Assembly: GCF_000196675.2 (NCBI RefSeq)
Contig: NC_015312.1
Span: forward strand, 1,984,001 to 2,048,000
Direction of reading: 5' to 3'
DNA length: 64,000 nucleotides
Source: Pseudonocardia benzenivorans CB1190
Lineage (GTDB): Bacteria > Actinomycetota > Actinomycetes > Mycobacteriales > Pseudonocardiaceae
This document shows, one piece after another, positions 1 to 8,378 of the stretch; position 1 is the stretch's first letter, and every line of letters begins with the position of its first letter. The position numbers and the translations under genes were made by a program. The notes beneath the pieces are model-generated. The model was not told the DNA's origin, did no database searches, and was given only the letters and a program-made list of their open reading frames with translations.

Positions 1-155
1 GCGCGCAGCACCGCCAGGCCACCCGCGTGCTCGACGCCGGTCACGAGCACCCGGTACGGCCGCCGCCGGGAGGGCCGGCTCGTCGCCCGCCGCGCCGACG
101 CGGAGCCGGTCGCGGGGGTGGTGTTCGTGGCGGACACGGGGAGCGTCGCGGTCAT
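1..155 (-). CDS. ATP-grasp-like protein, N-terminal fragment (runs off left edge)
   Basis: An open frame starts at ATG 155 and reads leftward off the window without a stop. About 51 codons are visible. After a basic, Thr/Ala-rich leader it reads VLVTGVEHAGGLAVLRA, a beta-strand plus glycine-rich turn. This resembles the start of the ATP-grasp protein at 7,059 (VLVAGAESPTGLGVARALR), so I infer a second member of that family. The ATP-grasp domain itself lies outside the window, so the family call is provisional; a Rossmann-type protein is the alternative. Confidence 0.5.
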   Translation of the reverse strand, partial: MTATLPVSATNTTPATGSASARRATSRPSRRRPYRVLVTGVEHAGGLAVLR

Positions 156-229
156 GACTCGAGTCTCGGCCCCCGACGGTTAGCGGCCGGCAAATCGAGG
201 CCCTCCGCTCGGCAAGGGTTTGACCCGCC

Positions 230-271
230 CGGTACGTCCCGTCCGTCCGATATGGAGTGCGGGACGTACCG
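230..271 (-). terminator. Hairpin after the response regulator
   Basis: Perfect 12-bp inverted repeat, CGGTACGTCCCG at 230-241 and its complement at 260-271, beginning 10 nt past the stop of the minus-strand response regulator. There is no T-tract, as is common for actinobacterial intrinsic terminators. Confidence 0.5.
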
Positions 272-280
272 CCGAACGGC

Positions 281-973
281 TCAGTCCTCCTCGAGGCGGT
301 ACCCGAACCCGCGCAACGTCGCGATCCGGGGGATCCGCACCGAGTCGGGCACCGCGACCGACTCGAGCTTGCGACGCAGGGCCGCCACGTGCACGTCGAG
401 CGTCTTGGTCGAGCCGAACCAGTTGGTGTCCCACACGTCGGCCATCAGCTGCGCGCGGCTCAGCGCGACGCCCGGCTCGGCGGCGAGCCGCGCCAGCAGG
501 TCGAACTCCTTGGTGCGCAACGTGATCTCCTCGCCGCCCACGGTCACCCGGCGGCGCCCGGCGTCGACGACGAGATCGCCGATCACCTGCGACTCGTCGG
601 ACCCCGCGGTGGCCACGCGGCGCAGGTGCGCGCGGATGCGGGCCAGCAGCTCGCCCAGCCGGATCGGCTTGACCAGGTAGTCGTCCGCGCCCGCCTCGAG
701 CCCGACGACGACGTCCATCTCCTCGTGCCGTGCGGTCAGCATGACGATCACGCAGCCCGGCTGGACGGCCCGGACCCGGCGGCAGACGTCGATGCCGTCG
801 ATGTCGGGCAGGCCGAGGTCGAGCAGCACGAGGTCGACCGGGGCGGTCGTCGCGAAGTCGATCGCGGCGCGGCCCTCGGCGTGCCAGGTGACGTCGTGAC
901 CCGACGACGCGAGGCTCGCCTGCAGCACGTTCCCGATCGTCGCGTCGTCCTCGACGAGCAGCAGTTGGGCCAC
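281..973 (-). CDS. OmpR-family response regulator
   Basis: 230-residue DNA-binding response regulator. The receiver domain spans residues 1-120, with the acidic pair D9/D10, phospho-acceptor D52 (VLLDLGLPD), T80 and the conserved lysine K102 (DYLVKP). A winged-helix OmpR/PhoB effector domain follows at about 130-228, with TKTLDVHVAALRRKLE as recognition helix and GFGYRL at the wing. It lies 120 bp downstream of a histidine kinase on the same strand, so the two presumably form a two-component system. The kinase-first order is the less common arrangement. The target genes and signal cannot be read from the sequence; the neighbouring polysaccharide genes are possible targets. Confidence 0.93.
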   Translation of the reverse strand: MAQLLLVEDDATIGNVLQASLASSGHDVTWHAEGRAAIDFATTAPVDLVLLDLGLPDIDGIDVCRRVRAVQPGCVIVMLTARHEEMDVVVGLEAGADDYLVKPIRLGELLARIRAHLRRVATAGSDESQVIGDLVVDAGRRRVTVGGEEITLRTKEFDLLARLAAEPGVALSRAQLMADVWDTNWFGSTKTLDVHVAALRRKLESVAVPDSVRIPRIATLRGFGYRLEED

Positions 974-1093
974 GTCGCCAGCCTAAGGGCACCCGACGGA
1001 CCACTGGCCGCGGGCCCGGCACCCGGACGCCGCCGGTGACGACGCCGTCGCCCGTCCGGGCGCCGCGACGGCGGCGCGGAACCGTGCGCGGGT

Positions 1094-2449
1094 CTACGGC
1101 CGGGACAGCGGCGCCCCGTGCGGGGACTCCTCGGACGTGGCGGCCGGTTCGGCCGGGTCGCCGGCCCGCGCCCCGGCGGGCAGGAACACCGTGAGCGTCG
1201 TCGGGTCGGACCCGGTGAGCTGCAGCCGGCCGCCCTCGGCCTCGACCAGCCTGCGCGCCAACGCGAGCCCGATACCGTGGCCCTCCGCGTCGGGCTCGCG
1301 GCGCTCGAACAGGTCGGGCCCCGCGGGCAGGCTGCCCTCGTCGGACACGTCGATCGCGACGGCCTCGCCGATGTCGCGCACGCCGACCGTGACCGCCCCC
1401 GCGCCGTGCTCGACGGCGTTGCCCAGCAGCACCGTGAAGACCTGCCGGATCGCCGCGGTGGACGCCTCCGTCGGCGGCAGCCCGGGCTCGACGGCGAAAC
1501 GCAGCTCGCGCTGCTGGTCGCCCAGCCGCGGACCCCACACCTGCGACACCTCGGTGAGCAGCGCGGGCAGGTCGAGCACGCCGCGCTGGCGGGTGCCGCG
1601 GGCCAGTGCCAGCAGGTCGGAGATCGTGCGCTCCAGCCGGTCGACCTCGGCGAGGCTGGCCCGGATGGCCGCGGTGTGGTCGCTGCCGGGGGTGCGCAGG
1701 GCCGCCTCCAGCCGCAGCTGCAGGCCGGTGAGCGGGGTGCGCAGCTGGTGGGAGGCCTCCGCCGAGAAGGCCCGCTCGCGGGCGATCAGCGAGTCGAGAC
1801 GGGCCGCGGTGGCGTTGAGCGCGGCGCGGACCTCGTCGACCTCCGGGATCCCGACGGTGCGTTCCTCGACGCTGAAGTCGCCGTCGCCCAGCCGCTCCGC
1901 GGCGCGCGCGAGGTCCTCGACCGGCTCGGCCAGCCGGCGCGACTGGTAGCGGGCCAGCGCCCACGTCGCGATCAGCGCCACCACGGCCAGCCCGAACATC
2001 TCGACCCAGCGCGTGGCGATCCGCGAGGCGGCGTCGCCGCCGGGGGTGGCCGCCCGGACGACACCGACCACGTCGCCGTCGTCGATGATCGGGACCGTGA
2101 CGACGAGGTCGCCGTCGACGTCGCCCTCGTGGACCTCACCGGTGTCGACCGTCGCGCCGACCAGCCACTCGCCCTTCGGTGGTCCGTCGCCGACCTGCCG
2201 GGCCCCGTCGGGGCCGTAGAGCGCGACGCCGGTGTCCTCGTCGCCGGCGTTGAGCAGGCGGACGGCCGGGACCTCGTGGTCGCGGACGTCGTCGGAGATC
2301 CGGTCGACGACGGTGTGCGCGCGGCTCTCCAGCTCGGCGTACTCGATGCGGGTGTAGAACCGCTGCGCGACGATTGCCAGCGGAAGCACGAACAGCAGGA
2401 TCGCCACCGACGAGGCGGCCACGGTCAGCAGCACGATCCGCTTGCGCAC
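1094..2449 (-). CDS. Membrane sensor histidine kinase
   Basis: About 451 residues. TM1 is near residues 5-30, an extracytoplasmic sensor region near 32-150, TM2 near 151-168, then HAMP. The HisKA box contains ASHQLRTPLTGLQ, whose His is the phosphorylation site. The HATPase domain shows an N-box (GNAVEHGAG), DVSDEG and GHGIGLALARRLVEAEGG. I chose GTG 2449 because GGGAGGAGGGA precedes it by about 7 nt; an in-frame ATG at 2479 has no such site. It probably phosphorylates the regulator at 281-973. It is divergent from the acyltransferase at 2,569, so 2,450-2,568 should hold two promoters. The sensor domain is not a recognisable ligand-binding family. Confidence 0.92.
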   Translation of the reverse strand: MRKRIVLLTVAASSVAILLFVLPLAIVAQRFYTRIEYAELESRAHTVVDRISDDVRDHEVPAVRLLNAGDEDTGVALYGPDGARQVGDGPPKGEWLVGATVDTGEVHEGDVDGDLVVTVPIIDDGDVVGVVRAATPGGDAASRIATRWVEMFGLAVVALIATWALARYQSRRLAEPVEDLARAAERLGDGDFSVEERTVGIPEVDEVRAALNATAARLDSLIARERAFSAEASHQLRTPLTGLQLRLEAALRTPGSDHTAAIRASLAEVDRLERTISDLLALARGTRQRGVLDLPALLTEVSQVWGPRLGDQQRELRFAVEPGLPPTEASTAAIRQVFTVLLGNAVEHGAGAVTVGVRDIGEAVAIDVSDEGSLPAGPDLFERREPDAEGHGIGLALARRLVEAEGGRLQLTGSDPTTLTVFLPAGARAGDPAEPAATSEESPHGAPLSRP

Positions 2450-2568
2450 CGGCCGTCCCTCCTCCCGACGTCCCGTCATCGCGTCGGGGTCCGGGCGCCA
2501 TCATGCCCGCGTGCCCGGCGTGCGAGACTCGCAGCACCCCCGTGACGTCGAGTCGAGGAGTCCTTCAC

Positions 2569-3630
2569 GTGCGGTTCTCCACGGTCCATCCGCGCGACCT
2601 GGACCGCGGCGACCTCGATCGGATGCGCGCCGTCCGTGCGGCACAGCCGTCGCCGCGCAACCCGTTCCTCGCGCCGGAGTTCGCGCTCGCGGTCGGTGCG
2701 GTCCGTCCGCAGACGCGTGTGACGATCATCGAGGACGGGTCCTCGACGGCCGGGTTCTTCGCCCACGAACGGCACGGCCGAACCGCGCGGCCCGTCGGGT
2801 GGCAGCTGGCCGACTCCGAGGGGCCGGTGCTCGCGCCGGGCGCCCGGGTCGACATGGCCGCGCTGCTCGCCCACGAGGGCCTCGCGGGCTGGGACTTCGA
2901 CTGCCTCGCCGACGGGCTGCTGCCCGCGGGCGCCTACCGGGTCGACGCCGAGCGCTCGCCCGTGCTGGACCTGTCCGCGGGCTGGGACGAGTACCTGGCC
3001 GTGATCTCGGCGCGGTCGAAGAAGTGGCTCTCCTCGACGTGGCGCAAGCAGCGCAAGCTCGAGCGCGAGGTCGGTCCGGTCCGGTTCGAGCTGCACAGCG
3101 CCGATCCGACGGTGCTGTCGTCGCTGATGGCGTGGAAGTCCGGGCAGTACGCCGCCCTCGGGGAGTGGGACCGCTTCGCGGACACGCGGATCGTCGCGCT
3201 CGCGGAGTCGCTCGCGGCCTCCGAGGCGGCCGAGTGCCACGGCGCGCTCTCCGCGCTATGGGCCGGCGACCGGCTCGTCGCCGCCCACCTGGGGCTGCAC
3301 TCGGAGTCGGTGCTCTCGTGGTGGTTCCCTGCCTACGACCCCGAGTTCGGCCGGTACTCCCCGGGCATCCTGCTGCTGCTCGCGCTCGCCGAGGCGGCGG
3401 CCGCGCGCGGCATCGGTCAGCTCGACCTCGGCCGCGGTGCCCACGACTACAAGGACGCCACCGCCACGGGCGAGCTCGTCGTGCGATCCGGCTCGCTCGA
3501 CGCCGCGTCGCTGTCCTCGCTGCCGCGGCGAGCCAAGCGCATCGTCCGCGCCGGTCTCGTCCCGCTCGCCCGCAACGACGGCCCCGTGGGCCGGACGCTG
3601 CGCTCGGTCCGCTCGGCCGTCCGCGCCTGA
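2569..3630 (+). CDS. FemAB/CelD-like GNAT acyltransferase
   Basis: 353-residue protein of the Acetyltransf_6 (BioF2/CelD) class, which transfers acyl or aminoacyl groups to envelope polymers or precursors. The family signature is a basic strand-helix segment around KKWLSSTWRKQRKLE, then LVAAHLGLHSESVLSWWFPAYD, and near the C-terminus DLGRGAHDYK, the typical RG..YK motif. The start at GTG 2569 is set by GAGGAG 8 nt upstream; longer in-frame versions would run into the divergent kinase. It stands at the left border of the polysaccharide region on the opposite strand to the deacetylases, so acylation of an envelope glycan is likely. The acyl donor and acceptor are unknown. Confidence 0.8.
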   Translation: MRFSTVHPRDLDRGDLDRMRAVRAAQPSPRNPFLAPEFALAVGAVRPQTRVTIIEDGSSTAGFFAHERHGRTARPVGWQLADSEGPVLAPGARVDMAALLAHEGLAGWDFDCLADGLLPAGAYRVDAERSPVLDLSAGWDEYLAVISARSKKWLSSTWRKQRKLEREVGPVRFELHSADPTVLSSLMAWKSGQYAALGEWDRFADTRIVALAESLAASEAAECHGALSALWAGDRLVAAHLGLHSESVLSWWFPAYDPEFGRYSPGILLLLALAEAAAARGIGQLDLGRGAHDYKDATATGELVVRSGSLDAASLSSLPRRAKRIVRAGLVPLARNDGPVGRTLRSVRSAVRA

Positions 3631-3644
3631 CGCTGCTCGCCGCC

Positions 3645-3717
3645 GTGAGGTTGCGCCCGGCGTTCCGGGCGCAACCTCACGGTCCGGGTGAGGCCGATCC
3701 GCAGCAGTGAGGTTGCG
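3645..3717. terminator. Perfect 16-bp hairpin plus a third copy of its arm
   Basis: GTGAGGTTGCGCCCGG at 3645-3660 is followed by a CGTT loop and its exact complement at 3665-3680. GTGAGGTTGCG recurs at 3707-3717. The hairpin lies between the convergent acyltransferase (stop 3630) and deacetylase (stop 3767), so a bidirectional terminator is likely. The third copy suggests a dispersed palindromic repeat. Confidence 0.6.
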
Positions 3718-3766
3718 TCCCGGGCGGGGCGCCGGTGGCGGGGGGAGGACGGCCGGGCGCGACGCG

Positions 3767-4753
3767 TCAGCTGCGGCAGAGCACGCCGGGCAGGTCGGCC
3801 ATGACCCGCACCACGGGCGTCGTGTGGTCGGCGTACACCCCGGCGCGCTGGACGTCGAGCATGTCCTCGTGGGCCCGGCCGTTCACCCCGCCGTAGAAGC
3901 TGAACGCCCGGCGGATGCCCATGTCGGAGAGCACCTCGCGGGTGGTGTCGTCGAAGCTGGTGCGCGCGCCGACCGGGTAGCTGAACAGGTCGACGGGCTC
4001 GGCGAGCTCCTTGCTCAGCCGCTCGACCGAGTCGGCGATCTCGTCGTGCTGACGCTGCTGGGGGAGCGTCGCGAGCACCGGGTGCGAGACCGAGTGGGCG
4101 CCGACCTCCATCCCCATCTCGCGCAGGCTCCGGACGTCGTCCCAGCTCATCCAGTGGTCGACCGCGGCGTCCGCGGGCAGCCGGGGTCGGCCGACGACCT
4201 CGGCCAGGTCGTCGAGGAACTTCTCGCCCGCCTCGCCCGCGCGGGTCTTGTAGGCGAGGTTGACGCGGCGGCGGAACGCGGTCTGCGTCATCCCGACCGG
4301 GTCCAGCCCCCCGGGGAACCACTCCGACGGCGGCAGCGACACCGGGCCGTCGGCCGTCAGCCAGGCGATCTCGTCCCACCATGCGTGGTGAGGTTCGTCG
4401 ATGAAGCCGGTGCAGATGAAGAAGCTCCCGACGACGCCCTGGGCGGCGAGCACCTCGGCGGCGCCCAGCTGGTCGCGGTAACCGTCGTCGACGGTGATGG
4501 CGACCCGGCGGGCGGGCCCGCCCTCGCTCCACTCGGCGCTGCCGGCCGGCACGATCTCGAACCGGTCGGCGAGCTCGGCGACGTGGGTGGCGAAGTCGTC
4601 GAGCGTCGCGCTGTAGAGGTCCGGGTCGTCCTGGGCGCCGGGACGGCCGAAGCGGTGGTAGTTGAAGATCAGCAGCCCGCTCCAGGTGCGGCGGGCGAGT
4701 GCGTCGAGACGGGTCAGGCGAAGCAGCCGGGCGGCCTGCTCGGTTCGGGACAT
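3767..4753 (-). CDS. Polysaccharide deacetylase (NodB domain)
   Basis: 328-residue carbohydrate esterase 4 protein. The NodB core has the catalytic/metal Asp pair in AITVDDGYRD and the zinc-binding H-x3-H in AHSVSHPVLATLP, followed by the SYPVG motif. The front carries LIFNYHRFG, typical of the family strand that starts the barrel. No signal peptide or membrane segment is visible, so it may act on cytoplasmic lipid-linked sugar intermediates. It is the last gene of a minus-strand series (6,821 to 3,767) with another deacetylase and a glycosyltransferase. The likely reaction is N- or O-deacetylation of a polysaccharide or its precursor. Confidence 0.87.
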   Translation of the reverse strand: MSRTEQAARLLRLTRLDALARRTWSGLLIFNYHRFGRPGAQDDPDLYSATLDDFATHVAELADRFEIVPAGSAEWSEGGPARRVAITVDDGYRDQLGAAEVLAAQGVVGSFFICTGFIDEPHHAWWDEIAWLTADGPVSLPPSEWFPGGLDPVGMTQTAFRRRVNLAYKTRAGEAGEKFLDDLAEVVGRPRLPADAAVDHWMSWDDVRSLREMGMEVGAHSVSHPVLATLPQQRQHDEIADSVERLSKELAEPVDLFSYPVGARTSFDDTTREVLSDMGIRRAFSFYGGVNGRAHEDMLDVQRAGVYADHTTPVVRVMADLPGVLCRS

Positions 4754-4834
4754 TCGGCAACGCGTCCTTCCTGTCCGGAAAGTCGCGCCGGTGGTGGTCC
4801 GGTGCGCGTGGTGGGCGGCGCCTGAGCTCCCCGG

Positions 4835-5620
4835 TCAGGCGCCGATGCGGGAACGCAGTGCGCTCGCCGCACCCGTGGCGTGCTGGTAGGCCGACGACGT
4901 CCGGACGCGTGCGTACAACCCCGTGTTCTTGACGCGGAACTTCCACATCGGGTTGCCTCGGTAGACACCCGTTCTCGGAACTGCATAGCGTTCGCCCTGC
5001 TCAGGCTTGTCCGGCAGCGCCAGGGCGATGTCGTAACCGGCGTGTCGCGCGGCGCGTCGGACGTGCTCGGCGTGGTGGCCGAACGGGTAGGCGAGCGTGG
5101 TCACGGCGGTGCCGAGCAGGTCGGACAGCAGCTCGCGGCTCTCGGTGAGATCGGCGAGGCACTCGGCCTCGGAGAGCGTCGGCAGGTCGGCGTGCACCAT
5201 CGTGTGGCTGCCGATGTGCCAGCCGCGGTCGTGCAGCTCGCGGATCTGGTCGGCCGTCAGCAGTGGCGGCGCGTCGGCGGCGTCGAGGCCGGTGATCCAG
5301 TCGACCTGCACGCCCTCGGGCCGCAGCGAGCCGGCGACGATGTACATCGACGCGGTCAGGCCGTGCCGTGACATGATCGGCACTGCATGGTCGACGAAGT
5401 CGGCGAAACCGTCGTCGAAGGTCAGGACGGTGGTGCCGGCGGGCGCGTCGCCGTGCGCGGCCACGTGCGCCTGTACCGCGGTCAGGGAGACGACGTCACC
5501 CCTGCGGGCCAGCGCCGCGCACTGCGCATCGAAGTCGATCGGCTCGACCGACACCGGGTCGTCCCAGCCGGGAGCGACCGAGTGATAGCACAGGATCGTC
5601 ACGACCCGACGATTCCACAC
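4835..5620 (-). CDS. Polysaccharide deacetylase (NodB domain)
   Basis: 261-residue CE4-type deacetylase. The N-terminal strand is TILCYHSVAPGWDD, the Asp pair is in VLTFDDGFADF, the metal H-x3-H is in GSHTMVHADLPTLS, and LAYPFGHHAEHV follows. There is no signal peptide. It ends in a basic Tyr/Arg-rich stretch. It sits 25 bp downstream of a glycosyltransferase and 81 bp upstream of a second deacetylase, so the three are probably co-transcribed. It differs clearly in sequence from the neighbouring deacetylase, which argues for separate substrates rather than a recent duplication. Confidence 0.87.
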   Translation of the reverse strand: MWNRRVVTILCYHSVAPGWDDPVSVEPIDFDAQCAALARRGDVVSLTAVQAHVAAHGDAPAGTTVLTFDDGFADFVDHAVPIMSRHGLTASMYIVAGSLRPEGVQVDWITGLDAADAPPLLTADQIRELHDRGWHIGSHTMVHADLPTLSEAECLADLTESRELLSDLLGTAVTTLAYPFGHHAEHVRRAARHAGYDIALALPDKPEQGERYAVPRTGVYRGNPMWKFRVKNTGLYARVRTSSAYQHATGAASALRSRIGA

Positions 5621-5645
5621 GGCCCGAGCGCGGCCGGACGGGGCC

Positions 5646-6821
5646 TCACCGACGGGCCTGCGCGAGCCCGTCGTCGAACTTCTCGGCCACCGCGGTCCAC
5701 GAGGCGACGTCGGCGAGCCAGCGCGCCCCGGCCAGCCCCATCTTGTGGGCCCGCTCGGCGTCGGTCAGCAGCTCGACCACGGCCGCTGCGAGCGCGGGCG
5801 CGTCGTCGGGCGGGACGAGTAGTCCGGTCTCGCCGTCCTGGACGACCGTGGGCAGCTCCCCGACCGAGGTCGCGACGACCGGCCGGTCGAACGTGTACGC
5901 CAGGTGCACGACGCCGCTCTGGCTGGCCCGCTTGTAGGGCGTCACGACGACCCGCGCCGCGCCGAAGAGCTCCGGCACCTGCTCGGAGGGGATGTAGCCG
6001 GGGTGCGTGCGGACGCCCAGGGCGTCGGCGCGGGCCTGCAGCGCGGGCAGGTCGACGCCGTAGACCGCCCCGGCGACCACGATCTCCGCGTCCGGCACCG
6101 CGGCGCGGATCGCGGGCACGGCGTCGAGCAGCACGTCGATGCCCTTGTAGGCGCTCCAGGTGCCGAAGAACAGAACGTTGGGCGCGGTGTCGGCGACGTC
6201 GGGGACGGCTGCGTCGCCGCGCAGGGCGTTCTCGTCGCCGTGCGGGATGACGACGACCGGGCAGCCCGGCGCCCATCGCTCCAGCACCCGCCTGCGCGGC
6301 TCCTCGCCCAGCACGAACACGACGTCCATCGACGTCCAGGCCTTCGCCAGCGCCGGGTCGAGGACGCGGCCGGTGCGGTCGACCGTCGTGTTCTGCTGGT
6401 TGTGCAGCACCGGCTCGTGCGAGATCAGCCCCAACCGGGCCCGCGGCAGCAGCCTGCGCACGGCCAGCACGCCGAGGGCGTCGACCGTGTAGCGCCAGTT
6501 CGACCAGATCACGGTGCCCGGCCGGTCGCGCGCGAGGAACCCCAGCAGCACCACCCACGCGACGACGAGCTGACCGGCCCGCAGCACCCGGCGGATCTTG
6601 TGCAGCAGCGGGTGGATCGTCTTCGGGTCGGCGGGATGCCACGTCGGCAGCACCGGGCGGACCCGCAGGTTCGGGTGCACCGGCACCAGCTCGGGCCGCG
6701 GCCCGGTGTAGAGGTGGACCTCGTGGCCGCGCTCGGCCATCGCCGCGGCGAGCTGCGCGCTGAACTGGTAGAGCCCACCCGCGGGCGGGAACTCGACGAA
6801 GGCGACACGTCTGCGGTTCAC
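5646..6821 (-). CDS. Glycosyltransferase family 4-like
   Basis: 391-residue GT-B retaining glycosyltransferase. The N-terminal acceptor domain starts RRVAFVEFPPAGGLYQFS, with a glycine-containing loop after strand 1. The C-terminal GT4 domain includes VLFFGTWSAYKGIDVLLDA, the EQVPELFGAARVVVTPY segment, and a nucleotide-sugar binding stretch ending in VGELPTVVQDGETGLLVPP. The usual E-x7-E motif is weak: SQSGVVHLAYTFDRPVVATS stands in its place. First gene of the 6,821-3,767 series. It probably transfers one sugar during repeat-unit assembly at the inner membrane face. Donor and linkage cannot be read from the sequence. Confidence 0.87.
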   Translation of the reverse strand: MNRRRVAFVEFPPAGGLYQFSAQLAAAMAERGHEVHLYTGPRPELVPVHPNLRVRPVLPTWHPADPKTIHPLLHKIRRVLRAGQLVVAWVVLLGFLARDRPGTVIWSNWRYTVDALGVLAVRRLLPRARLGLISHEPVLHNQQNTTVDRTGRVLDPALAKAWTSMDVVFVLGEEPRRRVLERWAPGCPVVVIPHGDENALRGDAAVPDVADTAPNVLFFGTWSAYKGIDVLLDAVPAIRAAVPDAEIVVAGAVYGVDLPALQARADALGVRTHPGYIPSEQVPELFGAARVVVTPYKRASQSGVVHLAYTFDRPVVATSVGELPTVVQDGETGLLVPPDDAPALAAAVVELLTDAERAHKMGLAGARWLADVASWTAVAEKFDDGLAQARR

Positions 6822-7058
6822 GGTGGCTCTGCTGCGTCTCTCTGCTGGGGGCCGGGGAACGGACGGCGGCGGCCGGGGCGTACCTCGGACGTGGGTCTAC
6901 CAGACGGTCGCCGTACGCCACCCGGTGGCCACCCGCTCGGCGGACGGATCGCCGCCGGTGGGACACTGACCTGCTCGTACCGGCAGCCGAGCCGTACGGT
7001 TCGCCACGCTGCGTGACCGCTGCCGGGCCTCGACCCCGCCCGGTCGCAGTTGGGCGGG

Positions 7059-8321
7059 ATGGTCGAGAATCGCCGGATGCCGCTCCCCGACCGCGCCGTC
7101 GTGCTCGTCGCCGGGGCCGAGTCCCCCACGGGGCTCGGTGTCGCCCGTGCGTTGCGCGGCGAGGGCCTCACCCTCGTCGGTCTGACGAACGACCCGACGG
7201 CCTCGCCGTGCCGGTCCGGCCTGTGGCACGAGGTCGTCGACGAGGGTGACGGCTGCCCGCGGGCGTGGGTCGCGGCCGTCCGCGGGATCGTCGAGCGGTA
7301 CGGGCGGACGGTGCTCATCCCCGTCCGCGACGACGTCGTCGAGCTGGTCGCCGACCACGCCACCGAGCTCGAGCCGCTCGTGGAGTTCGTGCTCCCGCCC
7401 AAGGACGTCGTCACCACTCTGCTGGACAAGACCGCGTTCCACGCGTGGGCCGTCGAGCACGGGTTCCCGGTGCCGCACACCGAGATCGTCGAGGACGAGG
7501 CGCAGCTCGCCGCCGCGCTGGCGCGCATCCCGTACCCGGCCGTCATCAAGCCGTTCGAACGCACCCCGCAGTGGCAGGTCGTGAGCCCGCGGCACAAGGC
7601 CTACCGGCTCGGGTCGGCGGCCGACGTCGCCCGGATCGGGTTCCGGCTCTTCGACGCGGCGCCGCGGTTCGTGCTGCAGCAGTGGATCCCGGGCACCGAC
7701 AGCGACGTCTGGTTCTGCCTGGTCTACCGCGACCGTGGGGGCCGCGAGGTCGCCTCGCAGGTCGGTCGCAAACTCGTGCAGTGGCCCGTCGGGACGGGGT
7801 GCACCGCGCTCGCGACGACGGCGGAGGACGAGGAGCTTCGCGCGCTCACGCACCGGCTGCTCGACGCGGCCGGGCACATCGGGGTCGGTTCGCTGGAGGT
7901 CAAGCGCAGCACCGCCGACGGGAAGCTCTACATCACCGAGCCGACCGTCGGGCGGCCCAACCTGCAGTCCAACGTCGCCACCGCCGCGGGTGTCAACCTC
8001 ACGCTCCTGCAGTACCGCGACGCGCTCGGCCTCGACCTCCCGCAGCTGCCCGACCCGCGGCCCGCGGTCTGGATCCACGAGACGTCGCTGCCGCGGGCGA
8101 TGGCCGTGTCCGCGGCCCGCGGCGTGCTCGACGTCCGCGCCGTCGTCGGGGGCCTGCGCGGTGCCTCGGGCCGGATGGCGGCGTTCTCGGCGACGGCCGA
8201 CCGCACCCCGCTCACCAGCGAGCTGCGCCGTCTCGGCGGCCGGGCGGCCTGCGTGGTCTCGGGCGCGCTGCGCCGGCCGGCCCGCCGCGGGTCGGGCGCC
8301 CCCGCCACCGCCGAGGGCTGA
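7059..8321 (+). CDS. ATP-grasp domain protein
   Basis: About 420 residues. The N-terminal pre-ATP-grasp domain reads AVVLVAGAESPTGLGVARAL. Around residue 110 comes KTAFHAWAVEHGFPVP, the helix preceding the ATP-grasp fold. The nucleotide-binding core has YPAVIKPFE (ATP lysine), VLQQWIPGTDSDVWF and a metal-binding EVKRS...YITEPTVGRPN segment. Such proteins join a carboxylate to an amine or other nucleophile. Within a polysaccharide cluster it may add an amino acid to a uronic acid, but that is inference. Starts at TTG 7050, ATG 7059 and ATG 7077 are all in frame and none has a clear ribosome site. It is divergent from the glycosyltransferase at 6,821. Confidence 0.8.
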   Translation: MVENRRMPLPDRAVVLVAGAESPTGLGVARALRGEGLTLVGLTNDPTASPCRSGLWHEVVDEGDGCPRAWVAAVRGIVERYGRTVLIPVRDDVVELVADHATELEPLVEFVLPPKDVVTTLLDKTAFHAWAVEHGFPVPHTEIVEDEAQLAAALARIPYPAVIKPFERTPQWQVVSPRHKAYRLGSAADVARIGFRLFDAAPRFVLQQWIPGTDSDVWFCLVYRDRGGREVASQVGRKLVQWPVGTGCTALATTAEDEELRALTHRLLDAAGHIGVGSLEVKRSTADGKLYITEPTVGRPNLQSNVATAAGVNLTLLQYRDALGLDLPQLPDPRPAVWIHETSLPRAMAVSAARGVLDVRAVVGGLRGASGRMAAFSATADRTPLTSELRRLGGRAACVVSGALRRPARRGSGAPATAEG

Positions 8322-8341
8322 GCACCCGGGCTCCCCCCGAC

Positions 8342-8378
8342 GAGGACCCGGGCACTCCCCGCGGCCACGCGGGTCCTC
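8342..8378. terminator. Hairpin between convergent genes
   Basis: GAGGACCCG at 8342-8350 pairs perfectly with 8370-8378. It separates the ATP-grasp gene (stop 8321) from the convergent secreted-protein gene, whose stop (8377-8379) overlaps the right arm. Probably bidirectional. Confidence 0.5.
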
